Of a stretch of DNA of 64,000 bases, positions 32,774 to 40,847 are shown piece by piece. The stretch lies in assembly GCA_900759045.1 (NCBI GenBank), contig CAAETU010000022.1, forward strand, positions 1 to 64,000, written 5' to 3'. Origin of the DNA: an uncultured Collinsella sp. (GTDB lineage Bacteria; Actinomycetota; Coriobacteriia; Coriobacteriales; Coriobacteriaceae). A model generated the notes under the pieces. The model saw only the letters and a list, made by a program, of their open reading frames with translations, had not been told where the DNA came from and made no database searches. A program made the position numbers and the translations under genes. Each line of letters opens with the position of its first letter. Position 1 is the first letter of the stretch.

Positions 32774-34111
32774 CTACTTCCCAAAGATCGCTGCAAGCAG
32801 CCCCTTGCGTTTGGGCTTTTCTTCTCGGTAGGAACCCTCGGCAACCGCTGCCACCTGACGCGGCCGCTCGCCGCCTCCACGGCGCACAATCTGGTATAGG
32901 AAGGGCGATTTAACGTATTTGACCTCGACGGGCGTGGCGTGCACGGTGCTTTCACTGGACAGATGCAGGCTCGGATTGAGCGGCGCCACGATATGCGTTT
33001 CGCGCTTGTCGCTAAACACCACCGCGGCCGCGCGGCCCGTCTGGCCGTTTACGGCAATGCGCACCTGCTCGCCATCGCGGCCGTCTGTCGCCGGACGATC
33101 GACAAAGTAGACCGGCACCATCACCAGGCCGTCCTTATGCTTGCGGGCCTTGCGCGCCCAGGTGCGGATGCTCTTTTTATTGAGCCCCAGTACAGCCTCG
33201 GCGTCGTTGCCCGCAACGTCGAGCGCCAACTTATCAATGACCACCTGGTCCTTGGTAGACGCATCGACGGAGACGACGCGGAAGTCGCCTTCCTGCATGG
33301 CGGGATCGAAAGGCCCAACCTTGGCAAAGTCCCACGGCTCCAAAATGCCCATGAGGCGAACGTCCAGGTAGTTTGCCCTGGGGTATGCCCAGTCGAGCAC
33401 CTCGTAGTACACCAGGGTTTCCTTGCTCAGGCCCTTGCCCGGGAAGCTCGCCATCATGCGCAGGTCCGCCAGCGCCATGGGGAAGTAGAAGAGCATCATG
33501 TCGTTTTGGATCGCGTCTTCCACGTCGTGCCCGGCAAAGGCTTCCGCATGCTGGCGCACCAGCTGCAGCGCGTTGGCACGTGCCTGCTGCGACGAGATTT
33601 CGCAGGGAATACCCTGCTCGGGCACATACTCCGCACCAACGCCCATGGTCAGACGCTTGCTGAAGGTACCGGGCTTGAGCAGGTCGGCAATGCCGATCTT
33701 GTTGCCGCAGGACGGGCACTCAAACACACGCTGCGTTGACTCGCCCTCAAAGGACGCTCCGCAGAAGGGGCAAGGAATGCTCACATGCGTAGCCTCTTGG
33801 AACTCTTGCGCCGTGCCGCGATCCTCCCACAGCAGATGTTCCAGGACCGACTGATTGCGCCAGTGCGAATTGAAGAAATACCAGTCCGGGTCCTCCGGGC
33901 GCTCGAGTTGCGACACATGCGTGAGCTTGAGCAGTCCATCCACCACCGTCAACGGCGTATGGCGAATGCCCAAAGCGCTCTTGGGCTCTCCGGCGTCCGC
34001 CTGCCACGGAATGACCGCACCGCAATAAGCGCACTCAAAGCTGCGCTTAGCTTGGTGTGTGTACATAGGGCCGCCGCAGTTTTGACATTTAATGGCAAAC
34101 ATCTCGTCCAT
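32774..34111 (-). CDS. Zinc-ribbon protein of unknown function
   Basis: A 445-residue protein with two CxxC zinc-ribbon pairs: C(Q)NC...CAYC at about residues 9-29 (IKCQNCGG, FECAYCGAV) and CPFC...CPSC at about 116-138. The rest is a mixed alpha/beta body and ends in a Lys-rich tail (EEKPKRKGLLAAIFGK). This pattern is that of TFIIB-type zinc-ribbon proteins found with secretion or membrane-proximal functions, but the exact family is not recognised. ATG 34111 has AAAGGAGG just upstream; the 17 earlier codons in frame lack a site. The CDF transporter diverges from it 218 bp away. Confidence 0.7.
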   Translation of the reverse strand: MDEMFAIKCQNCGGPMYTHQAKRSFECAYCGAVIPWQADAGEPKSALGIRHTPLTVVDGLLKLTHVSQLERPEDPDWYFFNSHWRNQSVLEHLLWEDRGTAQEFQEATHVSIPCPFCGASFEGESTQRVFECPSCGNKIGIADLLKPGTFSKRLTMGVGAEYVPEQGIPCEISSQQARANALQLVRQHAEAFAGHDVEDAIQNDMMLFYFPMALADLRMMASFPGKGLSKETLVYYEVLDWAYPRANYLDVRLMGILEPWDFAKVGPFDPAMQEGDFRVVSVDASTKDQVVIDKLALDVAGNDAEAVLGLNKKSIRTWARKARKHKDGLVMVPVYFVDRPATDGRDGEQVRIAVNGQTGRAAAVVFSDKRETHIVAPLNPSLHLSSESTVHATPVEVKYVKSPFLYQIVRRGGGERPRQVAAVAEGSYREEKPKRKGLLAAIFGK

Positions 34112-34329
34112 GGAAACGTCCTCCTTTGCACAGGGGCTGTCGGCATTAAGTATGTCGATCAAACAGGCACATGCCCATACCCATGTGGCCCAAAATGGAC
34201 CACCCAGGCAGACGAGAAGGCTCGCTCGTTAGCACCGGCAGACTATTGCTGCATTTTCTGAGCATCGGTGCACGGCGCCCCCGCGCGAGCTACACTATCC
34301 CCTTAAACATGATTGTGAGGACGACCGCT

Positions 34330-35511
34330 ATGCTATTTGTAAATCGGCTGGTACATACGCTTGTTCCCGGCGGCGAGGACGAGCCGGTCGATGCATCTTG
34401 CCGCACCAACGCGGGTTTTGCCGCAAGCCTCATCTGCATTGGCCTCAACATCACCCTGTGCCTGGCCAAGGGCATCGCGGGCCTGCTCGCCGGTTCCGTC
34501 TCCCTCATCGCCGACGCTTTCAACAACCTCTCCGATGCCTCGAGCAACATCGTGAGCCTGCTCGGGTTCCGCCTTGCCAGCCGCCCGGCAGACGAGGGCC
34601 ACCCTTACGGCCACGGCCGCTACGAGTACCTGGCTGGTCTGTTTGTCGCCGTCCTGGTTTGTGCCGTCGGCATCAACCTAATCCTCGAGTCGGTCACCAA
34701 GATCATCAAGCCCTCGCCCACCGTGTATTCGGCGCTCTCCATGGCTGCCCTTGTTCTGTCCATGCTCGTCAAATTCTGGATGGCAGCGTTCAACCGCACG
34801 CTGGGCGATCGCATCGACTCCGAAACGCTCATCGCCACGGCGCAGGACTCCAAAAACGACGTCATCACCTCGGGCTCGGTCTTGGTGGCGGCGCTTATTT
34901 CGCAGACGACCGGCTTTGATCTCGATGGCTGGGCAGGCCTGGGTGTGGGCATCTTCATCTGCATCAGCGGCCTGGGCCTGGTGCGCGACGCCATCAGCCC
35001 GTTGCTGGGGCAAGCGCCCGACCCCAAGCTCGTCCAGGCAATCCGCGACAAGATCATGTCCTATCCGCAGGTCTTGGGCACACACGACCTCATGGTGCAC
35101 GACTACGGCCCCGGTCGTCAGTTTGCCAGCGCCCACGTGGAGATGCCCGGCGAGGGCGACGCGTTTGAGCACCACGAGATTCTGGACACCATCGAGCACG
35201 ACATCAAGCGCCAGATGGGCATTGGTATCACGCTGCACTGCGACCCCATCGCGACAACCGGCGATGACTTGCGCGGCTGGGTCAAGCGCGGCGTCATGCA
35301 GATCGATCCCGCGCTCTCCATCCACGACCTGCACGAGCACGACGGGTTCGTTTCGTTTGACCTGGTGCGTCCCGACGGCTTTGACATATCCGACGAGGAG
35401 CTGCTGGGGCTCGTCACGCGCATCGTGCACGAGCGCCGACCCGATGCCTCATGCGTCGTCACGTTTGATTCGGGCTTTAGCTCGCCCGACCGTCCGGCCG
35501 AGCAACTGTAG
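34330..35511 (+). CDS. Cation diffusion facilitator (CDF) metal transporter
   Basis: A 393-residue CDF-family exporter of divalent metal cations in exchange for protons. Membrane helices cover about 30-50, 55-75, 95-115, 130-150, 175-195 and 200-218. Metal-site motifs appear in helix 2 (SLIADAFNNLSDASSN) and helix 5 (ATAQDSKNDVITSG, the D..ND pair), and HPYGHGRYEYLA is the family signature. The C-terminal cytoplasmic domain runs from about 250 to the end and is longer than usual. ATG 34330 follows GAGGAC. Metal specificity (Zn, Mn, Fe) cannot be read with certainty. It is divergent from the zinc-ribbon gene. Confidence 0.9.
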   Translation: MLFVNRLVHTLVPGGEDEPVDASCRTNAGFAASLICIGLNITLCLAKGIAGLLAGSVSLIADAFNNLSDASSNIVSLLGFRLASRPADEGHPYGHGRYEYLAGLFVAVLVCAVGINLILESVTKIIKPSPTVYSALSMAALVLSMLVKFWMAAFNRTLGDRIDSETLIATAQDSKNDVITSGSVLVAALISQTTGFDLDGWAGLGVGIFICISGLGLVRDAISPLLGQAPDPKLVQAIRDKIMSYPQVLGTHDLMVHDYGPGRQFASAHVEMPGEGDAFEHHEILDTIEHDIKRQMGIGITLHCDPIATTGDDLRGWVKRGVMQIDPALSIHDLHEHDGFVSFDLVRPDGFDISDEELLGLVTRIVHERRPDASCVVTFDSGFSSPDRPAEQL

Positions 35512-35523
35512 CCTGCTTAACAG

Positions 35524-36510
35524 CTAGTTTCCCTGCGCGCCCGAGATGCCGTTTTGCAGCGCGTCCCAGGCATTGGTAGCCATATCGCCCAGATTCTGAG
35601 CAGTATCGCCGAGGTTTTGGGCTGTATCGCCCAGCTCTTGTGCCTTGTCTCCCAACTCCTGTGCCTTGTTGCTCAAATCCTCCAGCGTATTGGAGCTCGA
35701 GCTGTCGGTACCGCTTTGGCCGCCGGACGAGTTGCCATAGCTGTTCTTGTGCGTGAGCTGAATCTCCAGGTTGCCGTTGTCGTTATAGTAGGCATTCGTA
35801 ACAACCCAGTTGGAATCGATGACGGGCGTTGAGCCATCGTCGGTCAGGATCACGGCGTTCGAAAGGTCGGCTCCGCGTGACTTGAGGAGCTTCTTGGCGT
35901 TGGACCAGTACTGTCCCGGGATATCGCTCAGGTCGACGGCAGCAGACTGGGTGGTCTCGGCCTGCTCGGTCGTGGCATCGGTCGTGGCGCCCCGCTTGTT
36001 GAGCATGCCCGACACGATGGCGAACACGACCGACAAGGCAAAGAAGATCGCCAGCACAATCAGGATTTTCTTGATTACGCTCGACGGACGCGACGGTGCC
36101 TTCTCCTCGTCCTCACCATACTGCGGAATCGATTTGGGATACTCGCGATACGGCTGGCGCGACTCGTAGCGAGGCTGCGCCGTGCGAGGCAAATACGTCG
36201 TCTGCTGAGGCTGCGGAATGGGATTCTGCGGCAGGTTGTCATAGGAATTCGGCGTCGAGGCAGCATAAGAATCCTGCGGCGCATAATCAAACGGATCCGG
36301 AGCTGCGTTGCCATAGGGGCCTTGCGAAGATGCAGCGTAAGAATCCTGCGCCGTGTCGCCATAGCCCATAACCCGGGTGGGCTCGGCAGAAGGCTGCGTC
36401 GCGGCGGGGTCGGTATAACCGGGGTTGGGAACAACGCGGGTCGCATCGACGCTATCGCCAGCCTGCGCGGAACCGTAGCCGCCCATCACGGTTGTCTTGT
36501 CCTGATCCAT
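35524..36510 (-). CDS. Membrane protein with Thr-rich cytoplasmic N-terminus and heptad-repeat C-terminus
   Basis: A 328-residue single-pass protein. The N-terminal about 145 residues are low-complexity, Tyr/Gln/Pro/Ala-rich and contain three similar short threonine motifs: DKTTVMG at about 4-10, DATRVVP at about 22-28, and EPTRVMG at about 43-49. One helix follows at about 147-170 (KKILIVLAIFFALSVVFAIVSG), then an extracellular globular segment (about 190-250) and a seven-residue repeat AQ(E/N)LGD(K/T) repeated five times near the C-terminus. The threonine motifs look like kinase/FHA recognition sites (inference). The gene is convergent with the CDF transporter. No family assigned; ATG 36510 follows GGAAAGG-like bases. 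Confidence 0.7.
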   Translation of the reverse strand: MDQDKTTVMGGYGSAQAGDSVDATRVVPNPGYTDPAATQPSAEPTRVMGYGDTAQDSYAASSQGPYGNAAPDPFDYAPQDSYAASTPNSYDNLPQNPIPQPQQTTYLPRTAQPRYESRQPYREYPKSIPQYGEDEEKAPSRPSSVIKKILIVLAIFFALSVVFAIVSGMLNKRGATTDATTEQAETTQSAAVDLSDIPGQYWSNAKKLLKSRGADLSNAVILTDDGSTPVIDSNWVVTNAYYNDNGNLEIQLTHKNSYGNSSGGQSGTDSSSSNTLEDLSNKAQELGDKAQELGDTAQNLGDTAQNLGDMATNAWDALQNGISGAQGN

Positions 36511-36627
36511 GCAACGATTCCTTTCCGTCGCGCGTGAGCCTCAAGTTATCCATGCATTCTACCCGCGCAAAAGCCTATGATGGGCAGAGTCCGTCGGTAT
36601 CTACAAGACATGCGCGGGTCTAAGGAT

Positions 36628-36665
36628 CAAAAAGCCCCGCCGGGCCTTGTGGGCACGGCGGGGCG
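36628..36665 (-). terminator. Rho-independent terminator of fhs
   Basis: On the minus strand the arms GCCCCGCCG (36656-36664) and CGGCGGGGC (36634-36642) give a perfect 9-bp stem followed by TTTTTTGATC. It lies 25 bp after the fhs stop. Confidence 0.9.
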
Positions 36666-36689
36666 GACAAGCAGCTATGGACAGCAGAC

Positions 36690-38357
36690 TTAGAACAGGC
36701 CGGTGATGTTGCCGTCGTTGTCGACGTCGATGTTTTCGGCCGCGGGCACCTTGGGCAGACCCGGCATGGTCAGAACACTGCCGGTCAGCGCGACCACAAA
36801 GTGGGCGCCGGCAGAAACCTTGAGCTCACGCACGGTGATGCGGAAGTTCTCGGGAGCGCCCAGGGCCTTGGCGTTGTCGCTAAAGCTGTACTGCGTCTTA
36901 GCGACGCAAACCGGCAGGTTGCCAAAACCATTCTCGCGCAGCTCGGCGAGCTGGCGCTTGGCGGCCGGCGTAAAGTCAACGCCGTCGGCGCGGTAGACCT
37001 TGGTGGCAACGGCCTCGAGGGCATCAGCGACATCAGCGCCGTCCTCATAGGCAAACTTGAGCTCGCTCGGCTGCTCAATCAGACGCATGACCTCATCGGC
37101 AAGCTCGAGCGCGCCCTCGCCGCCCTTGGCCCAGACCTCGGAAAGCTTAACGTTGACGCCGAGCTTCTGGCACTCGGACTCGATGAGCGCAAGCTCGGCC
37201 TCGGTGTCCGTCGGGAAGCGGTTGATGGCGACCACGCAGGGCAGACCATATACGTTCTGGATGTTGTCGACGTGACGCAGCAGGTTGGGCATGCCAGCCT
37301 TGAGTGCCTCGAGGTTCTCCTCGTTGAGATCGGCCTTGGCGACGCCACCGTTGTACTTCAACGCACGAGCGGTCGCGACGATCACGACGGCGCTGGGACG
37401 AACGCCCGTCATGCGGCACTTGATGTCGAGGAACTTCTCGGCACCCAGATCGGCACCGAAGCCGGCCTCGGTAATGGCAACATCGCCAAAGCGCATCGCC
37501 ATACGCGTGGCCATGATAGAGTTGCAGCCGTGGGCAATGTTGGCGAAGGGACCGCCGTGGACAAACGCGGGCGTGCCCTCGAGCGTTTGCACCAAGTTGG
37601 GCTTGAGCGCGTCCTTAAGCAACGCGGCCATGGCACCCTGGGCCTTGAGGTCGCGGGCACGGACGGGCTCGCCGGCAAAGCTATAGCCGACGACAATCTC
37701 ACCCAAGCGTTCCTTGAGGTCGCTGATGCTCGTAGACAGGCACAGGATTGCCATGACCTCGGAGGCGACGGTGATATCGAAGCCGTCCTCGCGCGGCACG
37801 CCCTGGGCCTTACCGCCAATGCCGTCGATGACGTGGCGCAGCTGACGGTCGTTCATATCGACGACGCGCTTCCAAGTGATGCGCTTAACGTCAATACCGA
37901 GCTGATTGCCCTGCTGGATGTGGTTATCAAGCATGGCGGCCAGCAGGTTATTGGCGGCACCGATAGCGTGGAAGTCGCCGGTAAAGTGCAGGTTGATATC
38001 CTCCATGGGGATGACCTGAGCCCAGCCGCCGCCGGCAGCACCGCCCTTAACACCAAAGACGGGGCCGAGCGAAGGCTCGCGCAGGGCAACGGCACTCTTG
38101 ACGCCGCGACGACGCAGGCCGTCGGCCAGACCGATGGTCGTGGTGGTCTTGCCCTCGCCCGCGGGCGTTGGGTTGATAGCGGTCACGAGGACGAGCTTGG
38201 CCTGGTGATCAGTCGGCTCGTTGAGCAGTGAATAGTCGACCTTAGCCTTGTCGAAGCCGTACGGAATAAGGTGCTTAACGTCGACGCCGGCGTTCTTGGC
38301 CACCTCGGTAATAGGCAGTGGCGTGACAGAACGTGCGATTTCGATGTCAGTAGGCAT
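36690..38357 (-). CDS. fhs: Formate-tetrahydrofolate ligase
   Basis: Fhs condenses formate and THF with ATP to give 10-formyl-THF. The 555-residue length is standard. The P-loop NPTPAGEGKTTTTIGLADGL (about residues 62-81), followed by LREPSLGPVFGVKGGAAGGG, the FTGDFHAIGAANNLLAA block and the late ALTGSVLTMPGLPKVPAAENID all match the family. It feeds the folD-fchA pair (23.8-25.3 kb) in the one-carbon route. ATG 38357 is preceded by GAAAGGACC. It is transcribed alone and followed by a terminator. Confidence 0.96.
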   Translation of the reverse strand: MPTDIEIARSVTPLPITEVAKNAGVDVKHLIPYGFDKAKVDYSLLNEPTDHQAKLVLVTAINPTPAGEGKTTTTIGLADGLRRRGVKSAVALREPSLGPVFGVKGGAAGGGWAQVIPMEDINLHFTGDFHAIGAANNLLAAMLDNHIQQGNQLGIDVKRITWKRVVDMNDRQLRHVIDGIGGKAQGVPREDGFDITVASEVMAILCLSTSISDLKERLGEIVVGYSFAGEPVRARDLKAQGAMAALLKDALKPNLVQTLEGTPAFVHGGPFANIAHGCNSIMATRMAMRFGDVAITEAGFGADLGAEKFLDIKCRMTGVRPSAVVIVATARALKYNGGVAKADLNEENLEALKAGMPNLLRHVDNIQNVYGLPCVVAINRFPTDTEAELALIESECQKLGVNVKLSEVWAKGGEGALELADEVMRLIEQPSELKFAYEDGADVADALEAVATKVYRADGVDFTPAAKRQLAELRENGFGNLPVCVAKTQYSFSDNAKALGAPENFRITVRELKVSAGAHFVVALTGSVLTMPGLPKVPAAENIDVDNDGNITGLF

Positions 38358-38501
38358 GGGCGGTCCTTTCGTTACCGAATGAGAAAAAGACCAATTCAGC
38401 ATAGCACGGGCGCGCAATAGTAAAACGCCCATAACCGATGAACGGCGATATGTTTACCCGATGCCCAGCGATAGTCCAACAGCCCGCCAAAACAAAGCGC
38501 C

Positions 38502-39569
38502 CTAAACGGTAGGTTCAATCCCCAGGTGCTCAAAGGTGCGAAGGGTTGCCTGACGGCCCTGCGGCGTACGAATCATCAACCCGCACTGCAGCAAATAGGG
38601 CTCATAGACATCCTCGAGTGTGCCCGGGTCCTCGCCCACCGCACTGGCAAGGGTCGTCAGGCCTACAGCACGGCCGGAGAACGTCTTGGCAAGCGTCTCC
38701 AAGATACGAATATCCATCCAGTCCAGACCGAGCTCGTCGATCTCGAAGAACTCGAGCGCCTGGCGGCAGATATCGAGCTCGATAGGGCCGCTGCCACGCA
38801 CCTGTGCGTAATCGCGCACGCGCTTGAGAAGGCGGTTGGCAAGACGTGGCGTGCCGCGCGAACGCGAGCAGATCTCGAGTGCACTGGGATGGTCGATCGT
38901 CACGCCCAGGATAGTCGCCGAGCGCGTCACAATCTGCGCGAGCTCCTCGACCGTGTAGTAATCCAGGCGATACGAAATGCCAAAGCGGTCGCGCAACGGG
39001 CCGGTCAACATGCCTGAGCGGGTCGTTGCCGCTACCAGCGTAAACTTGGGAATATCCAGGCGAATCGAGCGCGCCGCCGGACCCTTGCCAATCACGATAT
39101 CGAGGGCAAAGTCCTCCATCGCGGGGTACAGGACCTCCTCGACCGAACGGTTGAGGCGGTGGATCTCGTCGATAAACAGCACATCACCCGGCTGCAAGTT
39201 AGTAAGGATGGCCGCCAGGTCGCCCGTGCGCGCGATGGCAGGGCCACTCGTGGTCTTGATCTGAGCGCCCAGCTCGTTGGCGATAACGGTGGCCAGCGTG
39301 GTCTTGCCCAGGCCCGGAGGACCCGAGAAGATCACGTGGTCGAGCGTCTCGCCACGGCTCTGCGCCGCTTCGATCAACACGCGCAGGCTCTGCTTGATGT
39401 GCTCCTGACCACAGTAATCGTCCAGGCGCTGGGGGCGCAAAGTGCGGTCGACATCGAGGTCCTCGGCCGTCAGCTCCGAGCCCACCATGCGCTCGCCGTG
39501 CGCCATGGATGCCGCCGGCGAGTTGCCGGGCGTCGCCCACAGGTCCTGAGAATCATCGGCTTCCCACAT
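38502..39569 (-). CDS. ruvB: Holliday-junction branch-migration ATPase RuvB
   Basis: RuvB is the hexameric motor for Holliday-junction branch migration. In 355 residues the Walker A FSGPPGLGKTTLA (about 84-96), the DEIHRLNRSVEE Walker B/sensor region (about 138-149) and VAATTRSGMLTGPLRDRFG (arginine-finger/sensor I block) are visible, followed by the winged-helix C-terminus (GLTTLASAVGEDPGTLEDVYEP). The ATG at 39569 overlaps the TGA of ruvA in a TGATG junction, indicating translational coupling. Confidence 0.97.
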   Translation of the reverse strand: MWEADDSQDLWATPGNSPAASMAHGERMVGSELTAEDLDVDRTLRPQRLDDYCGQEHIKQSLRVLIEAAQSRGETLDHVIFSGPPGLGKTTLATVIANELGAQIKTTSGPAIARTGDLAAILTNLQPGDVLFIDEIHRLNRSVEEVLYPAMEDFALDIVIGKGPAARSIRLDIPKFTLVAATTRSGMLTGPLRDRFGISYRLDYYTVEELAQIVTRSATILGVTIDHPSALEICSRSRGTPRLANRLLKRVRDYAQVRGSGPIELDICRQALEFFEIDELGLDWMDIRILETLAKTFSGRAVGLTTLASAVGEDPGTLEDVYEPYLLQCGLMIRTPQGRQATLRTFEHLGIEPTV

Positions 39570-40189
39570 CACGCATCCATTCCGAGTCGCTTAAGCGCCG
39601 CGCCGAGCAGATCCTCGACACGCATATTCTGCCCATCATACCCGCTCAGGGCAACATCGGTCTCCTGCGGGCTAAAGCCCATGGAAAGGAGCGCCGCACG
39701 GGCATCATCGATCACCGAGGGAGCGGCAGCGGGCACGGGCATCGCAACCTGTCCAGGAATCACGTCGACCGGCACAAAGCCCTTATCCTTGGCAAAGGTG
39801 CTCTTGAGTTCCAGGATCAGGCGCTGAGCTGTCTTTTTGCCCACACCGGGTACCTTGGCCATGCCCTTGTCGTCCTCGGCCATCACCAGCGAATACAGCT
39901 GCCCCACGGTATAGGTGGAAAGCACGGCGAGCGCCAGGCGCGGGCCAACGCCCGAAACGGACACGAGCCGGTCGAACATCGTGCGCTCATCCTTTGAGGA
40001 AAAACCGAAAAGTGTCATGGCGTCCTCGCGCACCTGCATACGCGTGTAGAGGCGGACCTCGCCGCCGGGCGTCGGCAACGTGGCCGCAGTGCTGCCCGAG
40101 ATGCCGAGCTCAAAGCCAACGCCCGACACATCGACGACAGCAGAGCTCATCGTGGCCTCGACAAGCGTTCCGTGGAGCTGGGAAATCAT
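39569..40189 (-). CDS. ruvA: Holliday-junction recognition protein RuvA
   Basis: A 206-residue RuvA (normal about 190-205). Domain I OB-fold (MISQLHGTLVEATMSSAVVDVSGVG), a helix-hairpin-helix domain II (KDERTMFDRLVSVSGVGPRLALAVLS and KVPGVGKKTAQRLILELK) and the C-terminal domain III (ARAALLSMGFSPQETDVALS) are all present. ATG 40189 overlaps the ruvC stop by TGATG. It is translationally coupled between ruvC and ruvB. Confidence 0.97.
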   Translation of the reverse strand: MISQLHGTLVEATMSSAVVDVSGVGFELGISGSTAATLPTPGGEVRLYTRMQVREDAMTLFGFSSKDERTMFDRLVSVSGVGPRLALAVLSTYTVGQLYSLVMAEDDKGMAKVPGVGKKTAQRLILELKSTFAKDKGFVPVDVIPGQVAMPVPAAAPSVIDDARAALLSMGFSPQETDVALSGYDGQNMRVEDLLGAALKRLGMDA

Positions 40190-40710
40190 CAGTATCCGGT
40201 TCCTCTCTGTTGATAGAACTCGCCACCGGTGAGGGCGCGGGTGCGGCTGAGGTTTACGTGGCAGATGGCGCAGGCCAGGGCATCGGCGGCATGGTCGGGA
40301 TGCGGGTCGTGGTCGAGCTGTGTGAGCGTGCGTACCATGTAGGCGACCTGCCGCTTGTCCGCGGCGCCGGTGCCCACCACAGCCTGTTTGATCTGCATGG
40401 GCGTGTACTCGCCAATCTCGAGCGCGCATTCCGAAAGCGCGACGAGTGCAGCACCGCGGGCATGCGCCGTGGGGATGGCCGAGCGAACGTTGGCGCCAAA
40501 GTAGATGCTCTCGACAGCAGCCGTGTCGGGTCGATAACGCTCGACGACATCCTTAAGGTCATGGGCGATATGCGACAGGCGCACCGCGAGCGGACTTCCG
40601 GCACTGGTCTCGATGCAGCCATAGGCACGGCAGCGAACCTCGCCACGCCGCTCCTCGATAATCCCCCAACCCGTATGAGCCAAACCGGGGTCAATGCCCA
40701 AGATAACCAA
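40189..40710 (-). CDS. ruvC: Holliday-junction resolvase RuvC
   Basis: A 173-residue endonuclease that resolves junctions bound by RuvAB. The first acidic residue sits in MVILGIDPGL(A)HTGWG, the second in AAVESIYFG, and the C-terminal Asp pair in HPDHAADALACAICH. I chose the TTG at 40710 because GGGGAGG precedes it by five bases and it gives the standard family N-terminus; a GTG seven codons upstream would add MWRGEVG. It is the first gene of a ruvC-ruvA-ruvB operon. Confidence 0.95.
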   Translation of the reverse strand: MVILGIDPGLAHTGWGIIEERRGEVRCRAYGCIETSAGSPLAVRLSHIAHDLKDVVERYRPDTAAVESIYFGANVRSAIPTAHARGAALVALSECALEIGEYTPMQIKQAVVGTGAADKRQVAYMVRTLTQLDHDPHPDHAADALACAICHVNLSRTRALTGGEFYQQRGTGY

Positions 40711-40847
40711 GCCAACCTCCCCTCGCCACAAGCACAGCGCAAGACAAGGCCCCGCGCATCATTCACGAACGTCTGTTCTAGAATAACACAATGGGGCCAA
40801 GATGCTTAGTTGAAGTATCGGGGTTGAGAGCGAATCCTATCCCATAA

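Noticed and set aside
36801..38231. 476-codon plus frame
   Set aside because: Antisense shadow of fhs without any domain.
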